A stretch of 61,121 nt of DNA from contig CAIJRD010000016.1 of NCBI GenBank assembly GCA_903822975.1, positions 1 through 61,121 on the forward strand. Reading direction: 5' to 3'. Origin of the DNA: an uncultured Sinobacteraceae bacterium (lineage in GTDB: Bacteria; Pseudomonadota; Gammaproteobacteria; Nevskiales; Nevskiaceae). Made by a program: the position numbers and the translations under genes. Positions 25,933-34,753 of the stretch are shown piece by piece (position 1 is the first letter of the stretch; each line of letters starts with the position of its first letter). Below the pieces are notes generated by a model that was not told the DNA's origin, ran no database searches, and worked only from the letters and a program-made list of their open reading frames with translations.

Positions 25933-28422
25933 TTACTTGGCCTGCGCGTCAGCCGCTGGCTGCTTCGCGCCTGCGGTTTTCTTGACCGCCTTCTTCACCG
26001 CTTTTTTGGCGGTCTTCTTTGCGGCCTTTTTGGCGACTTTTTTCGCAGCCGACTTGGCCGGCGCCTTCTTCGCGGCAGCGCCGTCCGCCGGCTTGTCCGC
26101 CGCCTTGGCTTTCTTGCGTCCGCCCTTGGCCGGTTTTGCCGCCTCGGCTTCGGCGAGGTAGGCCTCGCATTCGAACACCGACAGGCTCTCCGGCTCACGC
26201 GTTTTCGGAATGCGCGCGCGGCGCTTGCCATCGGTGATGTAGGGACCGAAGCGGCCCTTGACGATGCGGATGCCGGTGTCGCCGAACAGCTTGATGGTGG
26301 CCGCTTCCAGCGCGGCGCGCTTGCCTTCGATCAGTTCGATCACGCGTGGCAGATCGACCGTGTACGGGTCGTCGTCTTTCTTCAGCGAGACGAACTGCGA
26401 GGCGTAGCGGGCATACGGACCGAAGCGGCCGATGTTGACTTCGACTTCTTCGCCGGTCGGCAAGCTGCCGAGCTTGCGCGGCAGCTTGAACAGTTCGAGC
26501 GCGTCTTCCAGCGAGATCGTGTCGATACGCTGGTTGCCGCGCAGACTGGCGAAGCGCGGCTTGTCGGTATCTTCCTTGGTGCCGATCTGCACGAATGCGC
26601 CGAAACGGCCGAGACGCGCGGACACCGGCTTGCCGCTGACCGGATCGGTTCCGATCTGGCGCGCTTCGGAAACTTCCTTGCGCGACAGCTCCATCTTCTC
26701 GTCGACGGTCGGCTTGAACTGGCCCCAGAACTTCGCCAGCAAGGGCACCCACTCGCCTTCGCCGCGCGAGATCGCATCCAGATCGTCTTCGAGCTTGGCG
26801 GTGAATTCGTAGTCGACGTAGCGCGTGAAGTGTTCGGTCAGGAAGCGATTCACGATCATGCCGACATCGCTCGGCGTGAATGCCTTGCCTTCGAGCCGAA
26901 CGTAATCGCGCGCCTGCAGCGTCGAGATGATCGAGGCATAGGTCGACGGGCGACCGATGTCGTATTCCTCCAGCGTCTTCACCAGACTGGCTTCGGTATA
27001 GCGCGGCGGCGGCTGCGTGAAGTGCTGCTCGGGCAGCAGCTCCATCAGGTCGACGAACTCGCCTTCCTGCAGCGGCGGCAGGCGCTTCTCGTCGTCTTCG
27101 CCGGCTTCCGGCGTGCCTTCGTCGGCGGCCACGCCATAAGCGGCGAGGAAGCCGGGCTCGATCAGCACCTGGCCGTTGGCGCGGAACGCATGCTCGGTGC
27201 CGGCACGCAGTTCGGCGGCGACGGTATCGAACAGCGCATGCATCATCTGGCTTGCGACCGCGCGCTTCCAGATCAGGTCGTACAGCTTGGCCTGGTCCGG
27301 CGTCAGGTATTTGGCCACCTGCTCCGGCGCGCGCGCGGCGGCGGTCGGGCGGATCGCTTCATGCGCTTCCTGCGCGTTCTTCGATTTGGATTTGAACGTG
27401 CGCGCCTCGTCCGGCAGCGACTTCGCGCCGTAGCGCTGGCCGATGACTTCGCGAATCTCGACGATCGCGTCCTGCGCGAGGTTCACCGAGTCGGTACGCA
27501 TGTACGTGATCAGACCGACGGTCTCGCCGCCGATTTCGGCACCTTCGTACAACTGCTGTGCGGTGCGCATCGTGCGGCTGGCGGTGAAGCCGAGCTTGCG
27601 ATTGGCATCCTGCTGCAGCGTGGACGTGGTGAACGGCGGACCGGGCATGCGCTTGCGCTGCTTCTTGTCGACCTTGGCCACGCGCAACCGGCCTTGCGCC
27701 GCCGCCTCGATCGCCTTGCGCGCGGCTTCCGCGCTGCCGGCATCGCCGAGCGTGAACTGTTCGACCTTGACGCCGGCGTATTCGAGCAGACGCGCGGAGA
27801 AACTCTGCTGAGTCTTCTCGGCGCGTGCGTCGAGGGTCCAGTATTCCTGCGGCTTGAACGCGCGGATTTCTTCTTCACGCTCGCAGATCAGCCGCAAGGC
27901 CGGGCTCTGCACGCGACCGGCCGACAGGCCCGGCGCGATCTTGCGCCACAGCAGCGGCGACAAATTGAAGCCCACCAGGTAGTCGAGCGCGCGGCGGGCC
28001 TGCTGCGCGTTGACCAGATCGGTGGATACGTCGCGCGGTTCGGCGATTGCGCGCGCGACTTCGCGCGGCGTGATTTCGTAAAACACCACGCGCTTGACCG
28101 GCTTGTTCTTCAGCAGACCTTTCTCGCGCAGCACCTCGCTCAGGTGCCAGGCAATCGCCTCGCCTTCGCGATCAGGGTCGGTCGCCAGGAACAGGGCGTC
28201 GGACTTTTTCAGTTCGGCGATGATCGCGTTGACGTGCTTGATGTTGCGATCGATCAGCTGGTACTTCATTTCGAAGCCGCGCGCGGTATCGACCGCGCCA
28301 TCCTTCGGCACGAGATCGCGCACATGACCGTACGAAGCCATGACCTCGTAGTCCTTGCCCAGGTATTTCTTGATCGTCTTCGCCTTCGCAGGCGACTCGA
28401 CGATAACCAGATTTCGGCTCAT
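25933..28422 (-). CDS. topA: DNA topoisomerase I, lysine-rich tail
   Basis: 829-aa type IA topoisomerase that relaxes negative supercoils. The toprim domain has VIVESPAKAKTI (E9) and DPDREGE (82-88); the active-site tyrosine is in GLITYMRTDS (Y307). The C-terminal part has toprim-C-type repeats (RFGAFVQIG, RFGPYARYA, RFGPYITDG) instead of the four-cysteine zinc ribbons of E. coli TopA. Only about two cysteines occur in the protein. The last 60 residues are a Lys/Ala-rich tail like those that bind DNA in actinobacterial TopA. A promoter candidate lies 43-72 bases upstream. Confidence 0.96.
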   Translation of the reverse strand: MSRNLVIVESPAKAKTIKKYLGKDYEVMASYGHVRDLVPKDGAVDTARGFEMKYQLIDRNIKHVNAIIAELKKSDALFLATDPDREGEAIAWHLSEVLREKGLLKNKPVKRVVFYEITPREVARAIAEPRDVSTDLVNAQQARRALDYLVGFNLSPLLWRKIAPGLSAGRVQSPALRLICEREEEIRAFKPQEYWTLDARAEKTQQSFSARLLEYAGVKVEQFTLGDAGSAEAARKAIEAAAQGRLRVAKVDKKQRKRMPGPPFTTSTLQQDANRKLGFTASRTMRTAQQLYEGAEIGGETVGLITYMRTDSVNLAQDAIVEIREVIGQRYGAKSLPDEARTFKSKSKNAQEAHEAIRPTAAARAPEQVAKYLTPDQAKLYDLIWKRAVASQMMHALFDTVAAELRAGTEHAFRANGQVLIEPGFLAAYGVAADEGTPEAGEDDEKRLPPLQEGEFVDLMELLPEQHFTQPPPRYTEASLVKTLEEYDIGRPSTYASIISTLQARDYVRLEGKAFTPSDVGMIVNRFLTEHFTRYVDYEFTAKLEDDLDAISRGEGEWVPLLAKFWGQFKPTVDEKMELSRKEVSEARQIGTDPVSGKPVSARLGRFGAFVQIGTKEDTDKPRFASLRGNQRIDTISLEDALELFKLPRKLGSLPTGEEVEVNIGRFGPYARYASQFVSLKKDDDPYTVDLPRVIELIEGKRAALEAATIKLFGDTGIRIVKGRFGPYITDGKRRARIPKTREPESLSVFECEAYLAEAEAAKPAKGGRKKAKAADKPADGAAAKKAPAKSAAKKVAKKAAKKTAKKAVKKAVKKTAGAKQPAADAQAK

Positions 28423-28464
28423 CTCAGCTCAAGGGATCGCGCTTCGGAGCGCGTGGGGGCTCAG

Positions 28465-28494
28465 CTTATACGCGCCGACGGCGCGGCCTGTCCA
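28465..28494 (-). promoter_or_regulatory. Candidate sigma-70 promoter for topA
   Basis: On the minus strand TGGACA (28494-28489), 18-base spacer, TATAAG (28470-28465). It lies 43 bases upstream of the topA start in a gap with no gene. The GC-rich spacer GGCCGCGCCGTCGGCGCG could also fold. TopA promoters are often supercoiling-sensitive, but nothing here proves that. Confidence 0.45.
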
Positions 28495-28578
28495 GAGGAC
28501 ACCGGTACCGACGCAAACCCGAAGCACCCGAATAAGGCGCGGCCGACACTAGTCCCGAAGGCGAATTCCGCAACTGAA

Positions 28579-29046
28579 TCAGTGCAGGAATTCGCCGTGG
28601 TAGTAGACCATGTCTTCCAGGTGGATCGCGGCTTCTTCCTCGCCGGGCTGGTTCACCAGCACCAGCAGGCAGACCCACTTGACGCGCTCGAGGTCGACAT
28701 CGTCCTCGATCGCCAGCAGGCGCTCGATCACCAGTTCGCGGCTTTCCGGGTTGAGAATGCCGAGCTGCTCCAGATGCAGCAGGAAGCCGCGGCATTCGGC
28801 GGACAGCCGTTCGCATTCCTGTGGCGCATAAATGCGCAAGGAATCGGTTCGGCCTGACAGCGTCGGCGCCTCGCGTTGGGATGCGAGGTCCTCAAGCCAG
28901 GAAAAGGCGTGATCGACCTGATCTTCGGGGAAACCAGCGGCGGCAAGTTCGACGCGGAGCGTCTGCTGGTTGTCGGAGTCTTCGAGTTCACCGTCGTGGT
29001 AATTCTCGAAGAGGTACATCAGGACATCGAGAAGGGTCTCTTTCAT
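28579..29046 (-). CDS. smg: Smg/DUF494 family protein
   Basis: 155-aa acidic helical protein beginning MKETLLDVLMYLFENY, the typical Smg start, so ATG 29046 is preferred to 29061. No enzymatic motif is visible. The family (DUF494) is found in beta- and gammaproteobacteria and is encoded beside dprA, as here. Its role is unknown, though the location has led to guesses about DNA processing or uptake. There are 105 bases to dprA upstream and 156 to topA downstream, so it may have its own promoter in the AT-rich stretch at about 29080-29120. Confidence 0.85.
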   Translation of the reverse strand: MKETLLDVLMYLFENYHDGELEDSDNQQTLRVELAAAGFPEDQVDHAFSWLEDLASQREAPTLSGRTDSLRIYAPQECERLSAECRGFLLHLEQLGILNPESRELVIERLLAIEDDVDLERVKWVCLLVLVNQPGEEEAAIHLEDMVYYHGEFLH

Positions 29047-29151
29047 CTCTCTCGCATCCAAGGTTGAATAAAGCTAACAGATTTGCCGCGCGTTTTTAAG
29101 CGTTGCGCAAAAATTTAATCTTCCTCCTCTGGAACGGACCGGACGGCCGCG

Positions 29152-30291
29152 TCAGGCCCGCACCAGTCGTGAATAACGCTCGCCCGCTGCCGCCACCACC
29201 GCACCCTGTAACTCCAGTTGCAGCAAGACCGCGCTGAGTTCGGCGACCGGAACGCCCAGCCGCTCGACCAAGGTTTCGAGCGCCACCGTTTCGTGCGCCA
29301 GCGCCTCCAGCACGCGCTGCTGCAACAGACTGACTGCCTCCACAGGACTAGCAGGTTCCGTACCGGCGACGGCGGTGAGTTCCTGCTGCAGCAAAGGCGC
29401 GAGCTCGAGCAGGATGTCGTCGACTGACTCCGTGAGCCGTGCGCCTTCGCGAATCAGCGCATGGCAGCCGCGCGCCAAAGGGTTGTGGATCGAACCCGGG
29501 ATCGCAAACACTTCGCGGCCCTGTTCGGCGGCAAGGCGGGCGGTGATCAGCGAGCCGGACTCGCGCGCCGCCTCGATCACCAGCACGCCGAGACTCAGGC
29601 CGCTGATGATGCGATTGCGGCGTGGAAAGTTCTCCGGCTTCGGCGGCACACCCGGTGCGAACTCCGACAACAGCAGTCCGCGCTCGGCAATGGCGTGCGC
29701 AAGATCCTTGTTGCGTGCGGGATACACGCGATCGAGTCCGTTGCCGCAGACCGCGATCGTGAGTCCCTGCGCTGCGAGCGCGCCGCGGTGCGCGGCCGCG
29801 TCAATTCCGAGCGCCAGTCCGCTGGTAACCGTGAGCCCGCGCCGGGCCAATTCACTGGCGAACGCTTGCGCGTTCTCCACACCTTGTGCGGACGCCGCGC
29901 GTGCACCGACGATGGCAACCTGCGGGGTTTGCAGCAGCGCCGCGTCGCCGCGAAAGAACAGCGCCAGTGGCGCCTGCGGAATCTCGCGCAGTCGCGCCGG
30001 GTAGCGCGCATCGTCGTGCGTGATGAGTCCGCGCGTTCCGGCCGCGCCCGCCGCGATCCACGCCAGGTCGGCGTCGGCCGCGCGCCAGTCGGGTTCGGCG
30101 AGTCCGCTACACAGCGTCTCGTCGGCGCCGGCACCACGCCAGCCCGCAGCACCCGCGGCGAACACCGCCGCAGGGCTGCCGAAACGTTGCAGTAAACGCG
30201 CGCCTCGACTCGGGCCGAGGCTCGGCACACGCAGCAGCGCGAGCCAGTGCCGCAAATCCGCCGGAGCCACTGGATCGGACCCGGCGGTCAT
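29152..30291 (-). CDS. dprA: DNA processing protein DprA
   Basis: 379-aa protein that loads RecA on incoming single-stranded DNA during natural transformation. It has an N-terminal helix-hairpin region (HWLALLRVPSLGPSRGARLLQRFG), a Rossmann-like DprA core with VAIVGARAAS, SGLALGIDAAAHRGAL, LLSEFAPGVPPKPENFPRRNRIISGLS and ARESGSLITARLA, and a C-terminal winged helix (about 315-375). All core motifs are intact. It lies nine bases downstream of the LysM lipoprotein and is probably in its operon. Confidence 0.94.
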   Translation of the reverse strand: MTAGSDPVAPADLRHWLALLRVPSLGPSRGARLLQRFGSPAAVFAAGAAGWRGAGADETLCSGLAEPDWRAADADLAWIAAGAAGTRGLITHDDARYPARLREIPQAPLALFFRGDAALLQTPQVAIVGARAASAQGVENAQAFASELARRGLTVTSGLALGIDAAAHRGALAAQGLTIAVCGNGLDRVYPARNKDLAHAIAERGLLLSEFAPGVPPKPENFPRRNRIISGLSLGVLVIEAARESGSLITARLAAEQGREVFAIPGSIHNPLARGCHALIREGARLTESVDDILLELAPLLQQELTAVAGTEPASPVEAVSLLQQRVLEALAHETVALETLVERLGVPVAELSAVLLQLELQGAVVAAAGERYSRLVRA

Positions 30292-30300
30292 CGCAGCGCG

Positions 30301-31518
30301 TCAGTGACGCGTCAGCGTCGGCTGGTGCACCTTGTCGAACAGGTGCGCGGGACGCGTGGCGCTCATCACCAAGGCATACGACAGCTTCGGCGTGACCTTG
30401 AACACCATCAGCAAGCCGGCGTACTGCTCGGGCAGCTGCACCGGCTTGTTGCCGTAAGGGTCCGGCACCACGCGGCCATTCTGGAAAATCGCCAGGACGG
30501 TACCCGGATCGATGCCGGCCTTGCTGCCGCGGTTCAGCGCGACGATCTGGTACTGCGGGATTTCGATGACGCCGTCGAACACCGAGATGATGCGGCCGTC
30601 CACCGGCACCGCCGGGGCATGCGGGTAGAAGTTGGCGTCGAAGCTCTGCGCTTCGATCGGCAACAGGCGATCGCCGATCATCACTTCGCGCTGCGATTGC
30701 GTGATCAGCATCTCGGCCGGATCGCCGTCGCTGCGCAAGCTGCCTTCGCCGGCCGGCAGCGCTTCAAAGCCGAGCTTTTCGCCGTTGTCCGGGTCACGGT
30801 ATTCGTCGCCGATCTGCACGATCGACCAGCTATTGGCCGGCGACTTCGGCAGCTGCTTGACGTAGATGCTGTTGTTGGCGCTGCCATCGATGTGTTCGCC
30901 GACGTACTCGACGACGTAAGGCGCCTTTTTGATTTCCTCGTCGGTGACCAGCCGCGGACCCTTGAGGAAGTTGCGGATCACCTCGATCGGAATCGCCGGC
31001 AGGGCCTGATCCAGCGCCAGATCGCGCACCTGCGGACTCAGGTGTTCGACCACATCGGGGCCGGCCAGCCGTGGACTTCCGTCGACCATCACCAGCGTCA
31101 GCACGTCGCCCGGATAAATCAGATGTGGATTCTTGACCTGGCCGTTGCCGTACCACAGCTGCGGCCACTGCCAGGGATCGCGCAGGAAGTAGCTGGCCAC
31201 ACTCCACAGGGTATCGCCGCGCTTGACCACGTAGTGCAAGGGCGCGTCGGCGCGCAAGGACAGCGTGCCGGCCGCGGCCACGGCCGCATCGGTGCTCTCC
31301 GCCGGGGTCACCGGGCCGATCGGCGCCAGCGGCGCACTGTTGTCGAACGCAGCCGCGGTCTCACCCGCGCTGGAGTTTGCGCTGCTGAGCGAGCCGCTCT
31401 GCGGCTGTGCGGCGCAAGCCGCGAGCAGTGCGACGAGCACGGCACTGCTGCCGCGCAGGGCAAAGCCTTCGAGAGCACCGCTGCGACGGGTGATGGGCAT
31501 GGCGTTATACTTTTGCAT
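30301..31518 (-). CDS. LysM-domain lipoprotein
   Basis: About 405-aa exported protein. The lipobox is LLAAC (ALVALLAACAAQ region near residue 30). A LysM peptidoglycan-binding domain (about 95-145) reads YVVKRGDTLWSVASYFLRDPWQWPQLWYGN then HLIYPGDVLTLV. The rest is a conserved beta-rich region of unknown role. The start ATG 31518 has GGGGGA upstream; ATG 31500 (MPITRRS) is a reasonable alternative, and 31581 is too early. The usual neighbour of dprA in this group. It is divergent from def, across a gap of about 120 bases. Confidence 0.88.
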   Translation of the reverse strand: MQKYNAMPITRRSGALEGFALRGSSAVLVALLAACAAQPQSGSLSSANSSAGETAAAFDNSAPLAPIGPVTPAESTDAAVAAAGTLSLRADAPLHYVVKRGDTLWSVASYFLRDPWQWPQLWYGNGQVKNPHLIYPGDVLTLVMVDGSPRLAGPDVVEHLSPQVRDLALDQALPAIPIEVIRNFLKGPRLVTDEEIKKAPYVVEYVGEHIDGSANNSIYVKQLPKSPANSWSIVQIGDEYRDPDNGEKLGFEALPAGEGSLRSDGDPAEMLITQSQREVMIGDRLLPIEAQSFDANFYPHAPAVPVDGRIISVFDGVIEIPQYQIVALNRGSKAGIDPGTVLAIFQNGRVVPDPYGNKPVQLPEQYAGLLMVFKVTPKLSYALVMSATRPAHLFDKVHQPTLTRH

Positions 31519-31594
31519 GGGCGGCGGTTTCCCCCGTTGACGGCCCCGTGACCACCAGAGTGAATCCTGCATGGATTCCAATGGCTGCGACTAG

Positions 31595-31623
31595 TTGACG
31601 GCACATCTTAATTGTCTTGTAAC
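31595..31623 (+). promoter_or_regulatory. Candidate sigma-70 promoter for def
   Basis: TTGACG (31595-31600), 17-base spacer, TGTAAC (31618-31623), with the preferred def ATG at 31639. The -35 matches consensus at five of six positions and the -10 at four of six. The leader would be short, about 8-10 bases. Confidence 0.5.
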
Positions 31624-31638
31624 GACAGCGTCGGCGTC

Positions 31639-32136
31639 ATGGCACTACTCAGAATCCTGCATCACCCCGATCCGCGTCTGCGCCGCAAGGCCGCGCCGGT
31701 GACCCAGTTCGACGGCGCGCTGCAGCAGCTGATCGACGACCTGTTCGAAACCATGTACGACGCCCCCGGCACCGGCTTGGCCGCGAACCAGTGCGGCGTG
31801 TCGCTGCGCCTGGCGGTGATGGATTGTTCGGATGCACACAACCAGCCTGTCGTAATGATCAACCCGGAAGTGATCTCTACCGACGAGCGGCGTGAAATGG
31901 ATGAGGGCTGCCTGTCGGTGCCGGATATTTTCGACAAGGTGCAGCGTTACAACCGTCTGCACCTGCGTGCGCTCGACCGCAACGGCGCGCCGTTCGAGGT
32001 CTGCGCCTTCGGTCTGATGGCGCAATGCATTCAGCACGAGATCGATCATCTCGACGGCAAGCTGTACATCGACTACCTGTCGGCGCTGAAGCGCGAGCGC
32101 ATCAAGAAGAAGCTGTCCAAGCGCGAAGCCGCGTGA
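31639..32136 (+). CDS. def: Peptide deformylase
   Basis: 165-aa metalloenzyme that removes the formyl group from nascent N-terminal Met. All three motifs are present: GTGLAANQ (44-51), EGCLSVP (89-95) and QHEIDHLDG (132-140). C91, H133 and H137 bind the metal and E134 is catalytic. ATG 31639 (MALLRILHHPDPRLR) matches the family N-terminus; an in-frame ATG at 31612 overlaps the candidate promoter. First gene of def-fmt-rsmB, the classic initiator-processing operon. Confidence 0.96.
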   Translation: MALLRILHHPDPRLRRKAAPVTQFDGALQQLIDDLFETMYDAPGTGLAANQCGVSLRLAVMDCSDAHNQPVVMINPEVISTDERREMDEGCLSVPDIFDKVQRYNRLHLRALDRNGAPFEVCAFGLMAQCIQHEIDHLDGKLYIDYLSALKRERIKKKLSKREAA

Positions 32137-32182
32137 GGCCGTTGCGCGGCCATCACGGCCGGCCTTGCCGATACCCACACCG

Positions 32183-33151
32183 ATGAAACTGGTCTTTGCC
32201 GGCACGCCGGAGTTCTCGGTCGCCGCACTCGATGCGCTGCACGCCGCCGGTCACCAGATCGTTGCGGTCTACACCCAACCCGATCGTCCCGCCGGTCGCG
32301 GCCAGAAGCTCACACCTTCGGCAGTGGCGCGCCGCGCCGCCGAACTCGGTCTCGACGTGCAGCGTCCGCTGAGGCTCGATGCCGAAGCACAGGCACATCT
32401 GCGCAGTCTCGCGCCCGACCTCATGGTGGTGGTGGCCTACGGCCTGCTGCTGCCGCAGGCAGCACTCGACATTCCGCCGCTCGGCTGTCTCAACATCCAC
32501 GCCAGCCTGCTGCCGCGCTGGCGTGGTGCCGCACCGATCGCGCGCGCGATCGAAGCCGGCGATCGCGAAACCGGCATCACCATCATGCAGATGGAAGCCG
32601 GCCTCGATACCGGCCCGATGTTGCTGAAGGCGTCGTTGCCGATCGACGATCTGACCACCGCAGCCACGCTGCACGATGCCCTGGCGCCGCTCGGCGCACG
32701 GCTGGTCGTTGAAGCGCTCGCGCGGCTTGCCGCCGGCGAACTGCCGGCGACGCCGCAGCCGGCCGTTGGTGCGACCTACGCGCGCAAACTCAGCAAGGAC
32801 GAAGCCCGCATCGACTGGTCGCAGAGCGCCGAAGGTCTGGCGCGCAAAATCCGCGCGTTCAACCCGGCGCCGGTCGCGTGGAGCCTATTGCGCGACGACA
32901 CCGCGCGCGCATCGGGAGCCGAGACTGCGGCTGATAGTGGCGAGCGCCTGCGCTTCTGGAATGCGCGTGCACTCTCGGTCAATACCGGTGCCGCGGCCGG
33001 AACCGTGATCGATGCCAGCGGCGACCACCTGTTGGTGGCCTGTGGCAGCGGCAGCCTCGCGATCACTCAATTGCAGCGACCTGGCGGACGCGTCCTCGCC
33101 GCCGCCGATGCGCTGCGCAACTGGAACATCCTTGGCCGAAAATTCGATTAA
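32183..33151 (+). CDS. fmt: Methionyl-tRNA formyltransferase
   Basis: 322-aa enzyme that formylates Met-tRNAfMet using 10-formyl-tetrahydrofolate. The N-terminal formyltransferase domain has MKLVFAGTPEFSVAALDAL and the catalytic NIHASLLPRWRGAAPI (Asn, His) plus LDTGPML (Asp). A C-terminal OB-like tRNA-binding domain covers about 205-320. ATG 32183 is chosen over 32165, since family members begin with this M-K/R-hydrophobic strand. It lies 46 bases after def, and its 3' end overlaps the probable rsmB start by 20 bases. Confidence 0.95.
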   Translation: MKLVFAGTPEFSVAALDALHAAGHQIVAVYTQPDRPAGRGQKLTPSAVARRAAELGLDVQRPLRLDAEAQAHLRSLAPDLMVVVAYGLLLPQAALDIPPLGCLNIHASLLPRWRGAAPIARAIEAGDRETGITIMQMEAGLDTGPMLLKASLPIDDLTTAATLHDALAPLGARLVVEALARLAAGELPATPQPAVGATYARKLSKDEARIDWSQSAEGLARKIRAFNPAPVAWSLLRDDTARASGAETAADSGERLRFWNARALSVNTGAAAGTVIDASGDHLLVACGSGSLAITQLQRPGGRVLAAADALRNWNILGRKFD

Positions 33152-34457
33152 GCCCGCGCACGAGATTCGCAACCTGCGGGCCTTGTCGGCGCGCTGCTGC
33201 GCGGCGGTATTCGCGGGCAGCAGTCTCGACGACACGCTCGAACGCGAATCGGCGCATCTGAGCGGCGCCGATCGCGCGCTGCTGCGCGCAATTTGCTACG
33301 GCGTGATGCGCGAACGCAGCCTGCTCGAATGGCTGCTCGGCCAATTGCTGGACAAGCCGCTGAAACAGGAGCCGCTGCTGCACGCGCTGCTGTTGTGCGG
33401 GCTGCAGCAATTGCGCGCGATGCGCGTCGCACCGCATGCGGCGGTGGCGGAAACCGTCGGCGCAGCAGAGGTGCTCGACAAGCCCTGGGCGAAGGGGCTG
33501 GTGAATGCCGTGCTGCGCCGTTATCAACGCGAGCAGGCCGCACTGGAAACGCAGCTGCCGCTGGCCTCGGATGTGCGCCTGTCGTACCCGCAATGGCTGG
33601 TCGGCGCGATCAAGGCGGACTGGCCGGAGTCCTGGCGCAACGTGCTGGCCGCCGGCAACGATCAGGGGCCGCTGACCTTGCGCGTGAATCGCAGGCTCAC
33701 GACGCGCGCGCACTATCTCGAAGACCTGGCAACCGCCGGCGTCGCCGCCGTGGCGATCGACGACGCCGAGGACGCCGTCGGACTGTTGGAGGCGACGTCG
33801 GTGGAACTGGTCCCAGGCTTCGGCGAAGGTCGCGTTTCGGTGCAGGATGCTTCCGCACAGTTCGCTGCCGAACTGCTGCAAGTCGAACCCGGCATGCGCG
33901 TGCTTGACGCCTGTGCCGCGCCCGGCGGCAAGACCGCGCACGTGCTGGAACGCTACGACCCGGCACTGTTGGTGGCAGTCGATCGCGAAGGCCGTCGATT
34001 GCAGCGCGTGCGCGAAAATCTAGAGCGCCTCGGTCTCGAAGCGACCCTGATCGCTGCCGATGCCAATGCCACCGATATCTGGTGGAACGGCGAGGCCTAC
34101 GACCGGATTCTGCTCGACGCGCCCTGCTCCGGCACCGGCGTCATCCGGCGTCATCCCGATATCAAGTGGCTGCGCCGCGAAACCGACATCAAACAAATGG
34201 CGAAGCAACAGCTCAAGCTGTTGCAGGCCTTGTGGCCGCTCCTCGCCGAGGGCGGCGAACTGCTCTACGCGACCTGCTCGATCCTGCGCGCTGAAGGCGA
34301 GGACGTATTGCAGGCGTTTATCGCAAACCAGCCGGATGCGACGGAGCAAGCAATCGACGCGCAGTGGGGCGAAGCCTGCAGCATCGGCCGGCGCCTGCCG
34401 CCGGGCGGACATTTCGATGGCTTCTACTACGCGCGATTGCGCAAACATTCCGGTTGA
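33132..34457 (+). CDS. rsmB: 16S rRNA m5C967 methyltransferase RsmB
   Basis: About 441-aa Sun/Fmu-type methyltransferase. An N-terminal NusB-like RNA-binding domain (about 10-135) precedes a SAM domain with DACAAPGGKTAHVLE, LLDAPCSGTGVIRRHPDIKW and YATCSI; the two cysteines are the m5C catalytic pair. The start is not certain. The frame is open from 33012 inside fmt, but TTG 33132, with GGA eight bases upstream, gives a sensible N-terminus and overlaps the fmt stop. Its own stop sits within the first unit of a short repeat cluster that fills the next gap. Confidence 0.9.
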   Translation: MAENSIKPAHEIRNLRALSARCCAAVFAGSSLDDTLERESAHLSGADRALLRAICYGVMRERSLLEWLLGQLLDKPLKQEPLLHALLLCGLQQLRAMRVAPHAAVAETVGAAEVLDKPWAKGLVNAVLRRYQREQAALETQLPLASDVRLSYPQWLVGAIKADWPESWRNVLAAGNDQGPLTLRVNRRLTTRAHYLEDLATAGVAAVAIDDAEDAVGLLEATSVELVPGFGEGRVSVQDASAQFAAELLQVEPGMRVLDACAAPGGKTAHVLERYDPALLVAVDREGRRLQRVRENLERLGLEATLIAADANATDIWWNGEAYDRILLDAPCSGTGVIRRHPDIKWLRRETDIKQMAKQQLKLLQALWPLLAEGGELLYATCSILRAEGEDVLQAFIANQPDATEQAIDAQWGEACSIGRRLPPGGHFDGFYYARLRKHSG

Positions 34458-34731
34458 TCCGAACCGGTTGATCAAAAACGTTGATCCAACCCGGTTGATC
34501 GATGGGCCGGCGTCGACGGCCGATTGAGTCGACCGTTCAAGTCGACCGTTCAAGCCGACCCATTGATTACGGCCGATGAATCGGGCCGCTCGCTCGACAC
34601 GTGGCAGGCAAGGTCTCAAGGCAGTCACAAGCGCGTGCCAAACTGCGCGCTGAACCTCACCAACCGGCTCGGAATCGAAGCTTGATTCGAAATCTGAATC
34701 GACATCTGAATCTAAGTCTGAATCGGGATCG
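34450..34731. repeat. Cluster of short tandem repeats after rsmB
   Basis: Three different arrays fill this gap. First, four GGTTGATC-containing units within 34450-34500, the first carrying the rsmB stop. Second, GTCGACCGTTCAA at 34528-34540 and exactly again at 34541-34553, with a partial third. Third, four 12-base units (GAATCGACATCT type) at 34684-34731. The region 34458-34753 holds no gene that I can support. Confidence 0.8.
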
Positions 34732-34753
34732 ACTCGTCCTGCCAAGCCTCGCA

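Noticed and set aside
25393..28857. Plus-strand open frame of 1154 codons opposite topA
   Set aside because: It is exactly antisense to tsaC, topA and smg, has Arg/Ala/Leu/Asp composition from GC-rich codon mirroring, and shows no domain. topA is unmistakable on the other strand.
34450..34731. CRISPR-like array
   Set aside because: Units are 8-13 bases, directly abutting and of three unrelated kinds, with no spacers and no cas genes.
34601..34753. N-terminal extension of the exported protein
   Set aside because: The extension is translated 12-bp repeat; the signal peptide begins at ATG 34754.
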